From Pyropia yezoensis (Eukaryota > Rhodophyta > Bangiophyceae > Bangiales > Bangiaceae): a DNA stretch of 64,000 nucleotides. The position numbers and the translations under genes are program-made. The notes beneath the pieces are model-generated. The model had not been told where the DNA came from. It ran no database searches and saw nothing but the letters and a program-made list of their open reading frames with translations. This document shows, piece by piece, positions 18,739-28,702 of the stretch. Each line of letters opens with the position of its first letter. Position 1 is the first letter of the stretch. The stretch is from contig CM020618.1 of assembly GCA_009829735.1 (NCBI GenBank), positions 41,903,030 to 41,967,029 of the forward strand, read 5' to 3'.

Positions 18739-18819
18739 GTAGCATCCCTGGCCCCGACTTGGCGTCGACCCGGGATGGCGACCAGAGGGCACCAGGTGCC
18801 AGAACACGCCCGCTGTGTG
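18739..18819 (+). repeat. Fragment of C-type LTR
   Basis: About 80 bp matching the start of element C's LTR (GTAGCATCCCTGGCCCCGAC onward, including the palindrome GGCACCAGGTGCC). The rest of the LTR is missing. The homology continues on the far side of the 202-bp insertion as GTGTGGTGATG. Confidence 0.75.
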
Positions 18820-19021
18820 TGTGGAATCACGAAAAAGTAGATATCGGAGAGTCGGAATCGAACCCGGGCCCTTGAGGGGTAAGCGGAATGGCGCGCTCAA
18901 ACCACTAGGCAACCGGGTGAAATCCCTTGACATCTCGAGCCAGATTTGGGGTTTTGGCCCCATCTCATTACGAGTACCTACCTTTTAGGTAAGCCGATCG
19001 GTGATTATGTATTATGCTACA
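18820..19021 (-). mobile_element. 202-bp short insertion with tRNA-like core
   Basis: It begins TGTGGAATC and ends ATGCTACA on the plus strand, flanked by GTGTG on both sides (18815-18819 and 19022-19026). The C-type LTR is uninterrupted at this point (GTGTGGTGATG), so the paralogous LTR serves as an empty site. On the minus strand it carries A-box-like TTGCCTAGTGGTT and B-box GGTTCGATTCC motifs, followed by a T5 run (18834-18838). It could be a SINE or a very short LTR/TRIM-type element with a tRNA-derived core. The 5-bp duplication and TG...CA ends favour the latter. Confidence 0.6.
18844..18919 (-). tRNA. tRNA-like sequence, probably not a functional tRNA
   Basis: Internal promoter motifs are good (TTGCCTAGTGG and GGTTCGATTCC), and a T-run lies 3'. 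I cannot form a proper acceptor stem, T stem or 7-base anticodon loop, so a working tRNA is unlikely. It is more probably the tRNA-derived head of the short insertion. Confidence 0.3.
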
Positions 19022-21964
19022 GTGTGGTGATGCTCGCCCCCTGCGCTCTGTACCAGCAGGATTGCGCCCTGGCTGTCGCACATCAGTAGCGGCGGTCCAG
19101 TGGCCTGGTGCAGAGCGTCCAACAGCTTCCGCAGCCAGAGCGCCTCGCGTGTAGCCGCGGCGGCCGCGATGTACTCGGCCTCCATCGTTGAGGTGGCCAC
19201 CGTGGCCTGCACCCTGCTGGTCCACGATACTGCCGCACCGTTGTAGAGGAAAGCGAATCCACTCGTCGAGCGTCTGGTGTCGAGGTCCCCAGCGAAGTCG
19301 GCATCGGTGTACCCCAGCAGCTCTGCCCCTCCGCTGTACGTAAGGCCCCGGTACGCGGTGCCCTTCAGAAAGCGCAGCACAGTCATTGCCGCTTTTGCAT
19401 GCTCCTTCGTGGGTGCGGCTGAGAAACGCGTAAGCTTACCGACGGCGTATGAGATTTCGGGCCGTGTGCACGTCGCTACGTACAGCAGGCCACCAAGCGG
19501 CTCCTGGTAGCTCTTGACGCCACGGGGGTCGAGGGGTACCCCCGCGTCCCGCAGCGGTGCGCCGACGGCCATGGGGAGGAGCACGCGATAGGCATCCGTT
19601 TGCCCGTGCCGCCTTACGAGGTCCTTGACAAATTGCTGCTGGCTTAGTGAGAGCACTCTGCTCTGCCTGTCGCGGCTGAGGTGTAGGCCGAGGAAGTAGG
19701 TCGGCTCGCCAATGCCTTGTGATGCAAAAGTCCTCATAATCCTCCCCTTCAGCTCCAGGGTCTCGTCGGGGTTGAATCCCACGATGAGCAGGTCATCTAC
19801 GTAGACCAGCACAGCCAGGCGGAGACGTCCATCGCGCGTGTGTACGTACAAGCAGGGGTCTGCTTCACTGCGCTCCAGCCCCATCCCTGATAGTGCCTGG
19901 TGAAGCAGGTCATACCACGCGCGTGCGGCCTGCTTGAGGCCGTATAGGGCCTTCCGCAGGCGGCAAACCTTGGCGGGGTCCCCGCGCTCGTAACCTCGAG
20001 GCTGCTCGACGCAGAGCTCCTCTTTGACTGGTCCATTGAGTAAGGCCGTCTCCACATCAACCTGGTGCATGACCGTGTCGTCCTTGGCCATCAGCGCTAG
20101 CAGCGTGCGTAGCGTGGTGTGACGGGCGACTGGCGCTCATGTCTCTGTGTAGTCGCGCCCAGCCATCTGCCAGTTGCCGGAAAACCACCAACCGCCCCTT
20201 GTGCCTGGTCACTTCTTCATCCGCGCCACGCTTCCTTTCGTTGAGCATCTGCGTCGGGAGGATGGCCGCCCCAGGCGGGCGCGTCGCCAGCTCCCACGTC
20301 CAGTTCCGCCACAGGGAGTCGAGTTCCTTCATGTTTGCGCGGTGGAAGATGGGCCAGTCGGGCTCTTTCTTGGCCCTGGCCGTGGTCATCTTGTCGGGGT
20401 CTTCTGCGCTATGCGCGGCCAGCGCCGCCCCACTGCCCTGGTCGGCTTCCTCCGGCGCGTCCTCCCCCCCGAGTCGCTGTGGGGGGCTCCTGGTACGGCT
20501 TGGGTACCTGGACGACGCGCCAGGCGCATCTTCTGGAGGTGCGACTGAGCCAGCTTCCACGGGCGGCGCGGCAACATCGATGTTGTCACTCGCGGTGGTG
20601 CCGCCGGCGGACGCCACGACGTCGGTGTTGCCAGCGTCGGTTGCCGGTGCCTGTCCCGTAAGCACCCGTGCCGCCACAATAGCCTGCTGAAGCGAGGCGG
20701 GAAGGGTCGCTTCAGCTGCTTCGTCGGCCGGGCTGGCCCCGCGTGCAGCTCGCATGTCCTGTGCAGTGGGCTCATGGTACGCCGGGGTCGACACCAGCCT
20801 CGCGTCAGTCGACATCACGGCAGGCGTCGTGTCTATATCCATGCGCCGCGCGGGGGGGTCGGTGGCTGCTCCCACGGGAGGCGGGGCGCGTGCCGTCTCC
20901 TTAAAGATGACATCGCGACTGATCTTGAGTGACCCGTTCACGGACACGCGGTACGCCTTGCTGTTCTTAGCGTAGCCGAGGAAGATGCCTCGCTCGCTCC
21001 GCGGGTCCAGCTTGCGGCGGTGCTCGTGTGGAACCATGACGTAGGCGGGGCAGCCGAACACGCGCAGGTGGGACACATCCGGCTGATGGCCATAGAACGC
21101 CTCGTAGGGCGTCATCGACGGACCGCCTTGTAGGCTGCGGTTCAGCACTTAGTTGGCGGCCATGAGGGCCTCCCCCCAGTATAGCTTGTGCAAGCCGGCA
21201 TCGGCGAGCATGGTGACGACGCGCTCCATCAGCGTGCGGTTGTACCGCTCGGCTACCCCGTTCTGCTGAGGGGTGTAGGGCGTCGTCAGCTGGTGCTGGA
21301 TGCCGTTGACACGCAGCCACGTCTTGAAGTCCTCGAACAGGTACTCCCCCCCGTTGTCCCTGCGGATGGCCTTCGCCTTCCGTCCCTGTCGGGTCTCCAA
21401 CTCTTGGAACACATCCATCAGCACCTGTGCGGCGTCCGACTTGCGCATGATGGGCAGCGCGCTCTTCCACCCAGTCTTGTCGTCAGTGATGGTCACGAAG
21501 AAGCGCGCCCCTCCGATGGACGCATCGGGCATGCGGCCACACACGTTAGTGTGGATCAGCTCCAGCGGCGTCTTGGTCCCGCTGCGCGACGTCGGGAACG
21601 GCGCCCGTGCCTGCTTGCCGCACGCGCATGGGTCACACATCTCCGATCGCGTAGGGGGGGGACCGCCCTCCATACCCTCGACCATACGACGCACTTGCTG
21701 CAGGGACTTGTTGTTGATGTGGTTGAAGCGCCGGTGCCACGTGCCGGTAGCGATGACAGCAGCCGCCACTGCCGTCGTCCCGGTGGGCACGGTGGGCAGC
21801 ACAAATACTGTCCCATGCGGCAGGCCAGAGAAGACGTCGCGACCCTTGTGGGTGACGGCCACAGTTCCGCGCCCGAAGTTGGCCTCGAATTCGTGCTGCA
21901 TCATCGCGGCCATGGAGAAGAGGTTGACTGACAGAGCGTCGACCACCAGGACGTCTCGGAGGGT
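19012..21964 (-). pseudogene. pol: Copia element F: integrase, RT and RNase H part
   Basis: The 3' part of a Ty1/Copia pol, separated from its 5' part by element C. In order it has the gag-pre-integrase region (WHRRFNHINN and CXXC), integrase with RRDNGGEYLFEDFK and TPQQNGVAERYNRTLMERVV, reverse transcriptase (VDVETALLNGPVKEELCVEQ, YVDDLLI) and RNase H (DADFAGDLDTRRSTSGFAF, STMEAEYIA). The order integrase before RT is diagnostic of Copia. There is a TAA after EALMAAN at 21149-21151 and a frameshift near 20130 before the RT core. The 3' end is cut at 19022, just after the GGEHHH motif; the expected H-rich end, polypurine tract and 3' LTR are missing. Inactive. Confidence 0.9.
21960..21964 (+). 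repeat. Target-site duplication of element C, left
   Basis: AGGGT, matched by AGGGT at 43320-43324 on the other side of element C. Confidence 0.9.
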
Positions 21965-22537
21965 TGTAGCAGCCCTGGCCCCGACTTGGCGCTGACCCGG
22001 GACTGCAACCAGAGGGCACCAGGTGCCAGAACACGCCCGCCGTGTGGTGATGGTTGGCGGCCGTGGCCTGTGCCCGGCACTGGGATGCGGTGGACTACGC
22101 TATCCACACGTGAGAAAGGGATTTCTGATGGGTTTTTGCATACTTGTGAGGGATTTGATTTGAGAGAATTTGAGTGTGAGATTAGTGAGTGGGAATAGAA
22201 TTAGTAGTGATAGTGGCCCCCGACCTGACGAGGTTAGACTCCGGTCGGGGCCACTCGGGGGTATGGGGGGGGGCTACCTGGGCGACGTGCCGAGGCTCCC
22301 CCAGATGCACGTTAAGAGGGACAGCGAGGCGCCCTTGGCCCGCGCCCTCAGGAAAAAGACAACTGCGCGTTTGCTTTCCTCTTCCCGGTGTGCACTACCG
22401 TGCGTATCTGTTTGCTCTGCGAGCAGGCACGTGAGGCAACAGGCATACCACTCTCGTAGTTCCCCTTTCTGTGTTACCTGTCCCTTTCCTCCGAGGGATA
22501 TTGACACATGTCTGAGAGGATCGAGTTTTATACCACA
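21965..22537 (+). repeat. 5' LTR of element C
   Basis: 573 bp, TGTAGCAGCCC to TATACCACA. It is near-identical to 42747-43319 and present in reverse at 61417-61988 (element E). Its start includes the palindrome GGCACCAGGTGCC. Confidence 0.93.
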
Positions 22538-22541
22538 TATT

Positions 22542-22559
22542 TGGTGGAGCAGCAGGGGA
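22542..22559 (+). other. Primer binding site of element C
   Basis: The same TGGTGGAGCAGCAGGGGA as in A, B and D, four bases after the LTR; the sequence after it differs between families. Confidence 0.85.
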
Positions 22560-22746
22560 TTGGAGTGTTGAAGAAGAGACATTGGGGAGCAGCGGTTGGG
22601 TTGTTCCTGTTCTGTCTTTTTCTGTGGTTTGGGAATTATTTGCACCCGTTCACGGGAATCCCATTCCTGGCTCTCCAACCCCTCTCTTATGGTCTTGCGA
22701 TCTTTGGACACGCAGGCAACTGGACTGTGGCTGTCAAGAGACCAAC

Positions 22747-24507
22747 ATGGCCACCCTCCCTGGCACGACGGTGCCCGACGGGGTAGACCCCGCGTCCATT
22801 GACGCATCCCTGGTCACCGCGGGGGACGATGACCAACCCGGCGTTCTCCTTACGGGTCAAGCAGACCTGGGTGTGACATCCGGTAACGGACTGGACTTTA
22901 CGGGAGGCCAAGCACCTCCTGCTCCCGTTCCTCCGGCTGTTCCTCCTGTGGGAGTCACCCCGGGGTCAACGGCGCTTGAGTCCGCTCGCAGCAGACGTCT
23001 CCCTCCTGTCGGTTCTACTCCTCAACCTCCAGGGATAGCCCCTGGTGTGTTTACTCCTGGACCCACACATGGCAGCTGGGTGTATTCACCTCTCCCTGTG
23101 GGCACTAGCAGTGCGATGGGCACTGCTGCAACTGGTTCTACAGGCCACCCTGAGACCTCGACTCCTGGGACCGGCCTAGCTTTTCCTCCCCTTGCGTCCT
23201 ATGGGGCGGGGAGCTCCGAGACCGGTAACCGGAGCAGCCGGAGGCGTCGGCGTCGTCGTCGTCGCTCTAGCACCAGCGAGACCAGTTCCTCCAGTTCTGA
23301 GGAGGGATATGACTGGGATGCATCTCCTGGCCCCACCCGGCGCAGGCAAGTCGAGATTGACTTCCCTGCCCACTAAGTGCGGGATGCCACCCTGAACAAG
23401 GTCACGTACTGGGGTAACTACCGGGTGGAGAACCAAGACCAAGGTTACACTCGGAAGATGGCGAAGAAGATGGCCTCCCTGAACCGGCGAATGCAGCCGA
23501 GCTTCGGGGGACATCCTAAGTTTTCCGGGAAGAAACCGGCGCTTATCTTTGCCTTCCTGCGCCGGTTCGTCAAGGCATGCAACGACAACGATGTGTCTGA
23601 GGGCAAGGCGCCCTACCTCCTGGTTAACTTCATGACCGGAGAAGCGGAACAGCGGTTCGCACAGGTTCTACCAGATTCTGCCGGACACATTGTCGGGCGT
23701 ACCGTTGCGAGCTATGCGGAAGAGGTCAGCTGGCTCCTGTCCAACTACGCTGACGCGGACTCCCTGCGCAAGGCAGTAGGCAGGTTGAACCGGGCAGTCA
23801 TGGAACGACAAGAGACTCCAGAGGCCTTCGCCAGCCGTGGCCGGGAGATAAGCGAGGCTTGTGGCAACGTTTACCCTGAGGACAGGCTCAAGATGATCTT
23901 CTCGGAAGGGCTACCTGAATATCTTCAAGTGAACGCGGAGAACTACAAATAGGATGATGAAGAAAATACCTTCCAGCAGTTGATGGCCTACACCCATGGC
24001 AAAGACCGGCAAGCCAAGGCCCTCCAAGCTCCCATGGTATCAACTCCCAAGCCGTTGTCGCGAGTTCGTCCCGGACCCGACAAGTATAAGGGAGGTGATA
24101 GCCCTGTACCAGTACTCGCAGTTGGCGAGGCCTCACCCATGGGGTCAGGAGGCGAGTGGGGCGGCTTCGTTTCTAAGGAGCAACCTTCCCTGGTCGCCCC
24201 CAAGCAGGTCAAGAACCAGCGGTTCCGGTCTTGTTGGCTGTGCCAAAAGGAGGACCACATGTCCTACCAGTGCCCGACCATTCCCAAGGACCTCCAGGAG
24301 AAGCTCAAGCGTCAAGGACTAGAGTTTGCAAAGGCAGTCAACTGGGCTGACCGGCAAGCACCCTTCAAGATGGGCAAGGCACAGGTACACGCAATCCGGG
24401 TGGCAACCTTACAGAGCCTCACGGAGGCCCTGGCGAAGGAAGCACCTACGGACTTTGACCTGGTGACCGAAACCTCTAAGGAATCCTCGGACCCGGGGAA
24501 CGAGTAG
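22747..24507 (+). pseudogene. gag: Gag of element C, two nonsense codons
   Basis: One continuous frame from ATG 22747 (MATLPGTTVPDG) interrupted by TAA at 23374-23376 and TAG at 23950-23952. The N-terminus is Pro/Gly/Thr-rich, with an RRRRRRRRSSTSETSSSS-like basic/Ser stretch. The capsid-like region (FGGHPKFSGKKPALIFAFLR) parallels A's gag. One CCHC knuckle, CWLCQKEDHMSYQC, follows. The tail ends DPGNE, like the AGNE end of A. Pol follows in the -1 frame and is open through this stop. Confidence 0.88.
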
Positions 24508-25930
24508 GGCAGGCGCTCTCCCCAAGTGTCTTCCCGAATCTCCGACGGCAGGGTGCTTCTACCCGTTCTCCCCTTGCGTGCCGGGAGAAGGGACGGCAGT
24601 TACCTGCTCAACTGGTAGCCGCCTGGACACCCTGTTTGTTCAAGAGGACATTGCTTGTCCTGCGTAAGGAAAACCTCAAGATCAATGCTCGTATGCGTGT
24701 GGGGGATAGCCTTCCCCAAGCTGTTACACCGGTGGTTGACACGGGAGCCGGACCAAGCGTCATCACTGAGAACCTGTTACCTCCGGGCTGGCGTCGACAT
24801 GCCTGGAAAGCGCCTACCAGGACCCATATTGTCGACGCTTCGGGTCAAACCCTACGACCGCTTGGCCGCCTTCCTGCCGCTATCTATTTCAACAATGAAC
24901 AAATACTTTTTCCCTTTCTAGTAGTCAAGACTCTCTTAGTCCCCCTCATCCTAGGCTGGGACTTCCTGAAGAAGCATGTCAAGAGTATCCTGCCCGGAGA
25001 AGGAAGCGTGCAGTTCAATCATGGGTTTGTGTCACCAGTGCTGGAGCATCTGGACGCCAAGGTTCGTGTAGTCAAGAGCAAGAAGGAGCGCATTCCACCC
25101 TCTACCTTGACTCTTTTCAAACCGGTGCTCCTGCCTCCTCGTTCGGAGACCAAGGTTCAAGTAACCACCCGGACTGCAGGTCAATGCCTGATCTACGGAC
25201 GAAAGGAATTTGTGGCGAAACACCGGTTATACTTGGCCCACGGACATCACAAGAAGGTAGAAAGGCACACCCTATTCTCGGTGCTAATCGTCAACGTGAG
25301 CCGGAAGCCAATAACCCTCGCCAAGGGCACTCGAGTTGGTACAGCAGAGCCTTACTGGGGGTCTGCCCGTGCCATGAGCAAGGAGGACCTCTTGAACCTG
25401 CAACAAGAACTGGCATCCAACTTAACGGCCTTAGACGTACCTCCGAAACAAGAGCAGGATAGCAGCGTCACCCCGAAGCCTGATCAAGCACCATCCGGGA
25501 TGCCGAAGGTTAACTAAGAAAATGTCCCTCCCGACTTGAAGGAGGCACTGGAGAAGCTTCTCCAGGAATATCGGCACTTGTGGTCTGGAGAGCTGGGCAA
25601 GATGGACGCCACCCTACACCGGATTCAACTCAAACCAGATGCCAAGCCAGTGCCCCTGCAACCATACCGGGCTGGACCTCATCGCCGGGATGAGATTGAA
25701 AAGCAGGTTAACAAGATGCTCAAGACGAATGTTATCGAGCCGTCTGATGGCGAGTGGGCCTTCCCGGTGGTAGTCGTCCCAAAATCTGGCGGTCACTTCC
25801 GTTTCTGCGTTGACTACAGGCGCCTGAACGAGATGACAGTCAAGGATGTATACCCGATACCCCGGATGGACGATTGCATCGACTTTCTTGGTGATGCCAC
25901 CCTCTTCTCAACGCTGGATTGTAATGCCGG
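24508..25930 (+). pseudogene. pol: Pol of element C, N-terminal part (protease and start of RT)
   Basis: The frame is open from the gag stop and has no ATG near the junction, so expression would need -1 frameshifting. The aspartic protease motif is VVDTGAGPSVI. A TAA at 25515-25517 separates the protease from RT. RT runs through FRFCVDYRRLNEMTVKDVYP to FSTLDCNAG, where element D is inserted at 25931. The downstream half continues at 36656. Confidence 0.9.
25926..25930 (+). repeat. Target-site duplication of element D, left
   Basis: GCCGG, repeated at 36651-36655. Element C's RT reads across the empty site as CNAGYWQIP. Confidence 0.92.
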
Positions 25931-26293
25931 TGTAGCAATATGGTTGGCCGTATTGTGACCCTAATGTCAGGGGGGCTACTTCTAATCCTTGGCTTTCAAT
26001 TTGAGAGTCCGTACTGGTCACGGTATCTATATGTTACGTATGACCAGAGGGACTTGCATCTTGGGGTGGAGGGTAGTTAGTAGTGTCTCCGAGGGTTTAT
26101 AACGAGGGGGCCGGCGGCGAATCCACCGCCGGCCAAGGCAGAACAACAAACCCCTCCCATTTGGGCTCCCATCTTGGTCCCGTGGCTTGCGCTCCAAGGA
26201 CAGCAACCTTGGCCTCCCGGTGACGTTGGTGTCGATCCCCCTTGGTGAGTGTTCCCTGAGAGTGGACGTGCGATGGATCCCTATTGTGCGACA
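25931..26293 (+). repeat. 5' LTR of element D
   Basis: 363 bp starting TGTAGCAATA and ending TGCGACA. A TATA-like TTTATAAC lies at 26096-26103, followed by the self-complementary GGCCGGCGGCG...CGCCGGCC region. A relic of this family is at 17249-17608. Confidence 0.93.
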
Positions 26294-26294
26294 T

Positions 26295-26312
26295 TGGTGG
26301 AGCAGCAGGGGA
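26295..26312 (+). other. Primer binding site of element D
   Basis: TGGTGGAGCAGCAGGGGA, one base after the 5' LTR, identical to the sites of A, B and C. Confidence 0.85.
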
Positions 26313-26518
26313 CGGGTTTCCGTCACCCGTGTGGTGACGCCGTCTTCGGCCCTGGCACACGGATAGGGATCCGGTCCTTTTCTTGTACTCGTGGTGTTGC
26401 GACCTGATCGATTGTGTTGAGTTTTTACCTGTGACTGTGATCTAATGTTACTCTCCCCAATCTACCCCCTCGCTCTCTTATTCGTGGTGATTGTTTCGTC
26501 GGTTGACTGATTGTGACT

Positions 26519-28702
26519 ATGTCTACCCAAGAGACGGGGAATGTTCAAGATGACGGATCGGCGTCGACGCCGACTCCGGAGGTGACTACGGGAACCGGGA
26601 TCGGGAACCCGATCGACAACATTGAGACATCGATGCTCTCCGGTGCCGGATCGACGTTTGGTACGGCTCGGACGGCCGGGGGCGGCGGACCGCCCCAACC
26701 GTCTTCTGCCGACCTCACTCCGCCGCCACCTTCACCAGGCGATTCCCTGATGGCATCACTGGCTCGCATCGAGGCCCGGCTCACCAGACTCGACGCTCGT
26801 CAAGAGCGTACGGAGGACACAATGGCAGTGTTCATGTCAACACGCCACACGACGGGACCCCGTCGTGTTCCTCCCACAGCGGTACGGTTTGAACCGGCCG
26901 GACTACTTTCGGAGTCCACCGGGGTCGACCCCGGCGCAGCAACTCCCGGACAGCCCCCGGACACAATGGTGTATGGGTCCGACTCGTTGGCAGAGTTGGA
27001 ACGGAGCCACACGGAGCGATACGCTCGGAGCACCCGAAGCGGACTCCGCGGACGCGACCCGGGGGATACTTACGCCGGTGGAGAGTCGGTTATTGGGGAA
27101 GGGGGTACCCTCTCACAGTATCCCCACGACGAAGGAGGCCAGGCAACTCGGGTTTCCGAGGTGCCGACGCCTGAAGTACCATCTTCAGTGGTGGAAGCTA
27201 TGACCGCGCAGGTAACTGCGAGCCTACTGAAGCGGATGGAGTCCGATGAGTTTGCTCATCAACTGGCTGAGCGACTGGATATCCAGGACGCTGACACGGA
27301 GATCGTCAACGAGGTCTTCCGGTCGGTTCTTACTCCGGAACGTTATCGTTTGGAGGACCGCTCTACCACCGTATCGGAATCGATGCGTAATACGTCGCAT
27401 CGGGCGATCCGCTCCATGCAGACCTTTATGAAGGGAGTCCCTATGTTCGGGGGGCCGAACGGACGCCCGTTGGCAGTCATCGGCTTCTTGACTAGCTTCA
27501 AGGCAGACGCGGACAAGGCCCTCGATAACGAGGGGCTGGCCCTGGAGATCCTCCCGTTCTTTGTTGATGAACGGGTGCGAGGCATCCTTCGCCAGGCATC
27601 CCCGATGCCGGGAATGAGGGTTGCGGACACCCCCATGGATTACCGTGGGCTTCTCAAGGAGCTGCTGAGCAGTTACCTCAGTGAGGACAAGTGCGAGGAC
27701 CACTACCGGGCCCTGCGCACTGCCACCGCCCAGAGCTGGGAGGATGAGGAGATGTTCGGACGACGGATTCAAGAGCTCGACTACGAGCTGGGGAAGCTCC
27801 TCGGAGAAGGGGAGCTACGGGCCATCCTGCTCGCAGGAGTACCCAACTACGTGCGGATATCCGCACGGAGCGCCAACACGGCACGGACGAACTTCAGTCG
27901 ACTGATGCATATGTGCAAGTCCCTGGGGGACGCCTACCGGGTGCTTCACCTGGAGTGTGCTCTTGCCTCAAAGCCCAAGGGTGAGGGGAGCAAGCTCAAT
28001 CTTACCCCGGTACCGAGGCAAGACAAGATGGAACGAAAGGCCGCACCGGTACTGGTGGCTACCGAGTACGCCCCCACGGGCGAGGAGGAACCACTGGTTG
28101 ACCAGCAGGGCCACCTGCTGTTACCCGCTACGCCGGTGATCGATGAGCAAGGTACGGTAGCGTACATCGCTCCGGCGGGGACCCATTTCCAGGTCAGCAA
28201 GGGCACGGGACGTCGCGTCCCGTACGTACGGACTACGGGGTACTCCCCGGTGACGGGTAACCCTCACCAACCCTTGCCAACATGGGCGGTGCGCACGGAG
28301 GCACCTCCGCAGATTGCGGGCCGACCCAACCGGTTGGGGGAGTCCATGTTCCGGTTGACCCAAGGACCCAAGGCCTACCAGGGAGCAGGCACTCGGGCGC
28401 CCGAGGGAGGCAACCGCAGCTACGGGGCTACCCCGATGCGAACTCAAGGGGGGACCGGCACGTCCGGATGTATGTTGTGTGGGGATCCCCAGCACTGGGT
28501 GTCTTCCTGCCCACTCATCCCCTAGGAGTCTCGGCGGGCAGCGGCGCAACGCAAGGCACTCCCCGGGGGGTATCCCGCCAGAGCACCCGGACCCGCACCG
28601 GGTAGGCAGCCAGCTCCACGTGGAGTACTGGCCGTCGAGGAGGCACCCCCTCATCTGGATGTCCCGGAGGACAGCACCCGGACGAGCACGGGAAGCGAGT
28701 AA
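26519..28702 (+). pseudogene. gag: Gag of element D, one nonsense codon
   Basis: Starts at ATG 26519 (MSTQETGNVQ). A TAG at 28523-28525 falls after the zinc knuckle; the same frame continues to TAA at 28700-28702, ending STGSE, equivalent to the AGNE and PGNE ends of the A and C gags. A capsid-like helical region lies around MQTFMKGVPMFGGPNGRP and SYLSEDKCEDHYRAL. The single CCHC knuckle is CMLCGDPQHWVSSC. Pol lies in the -1 frame. Confidence 0.88.

Noticed and set aside
18844-18919. A functional tRNA gene
   Set aside because: A and B boxes are present, but acceptor, T and anticodon stems do not pair; treated as the tRNA-like core of a short mobile element.
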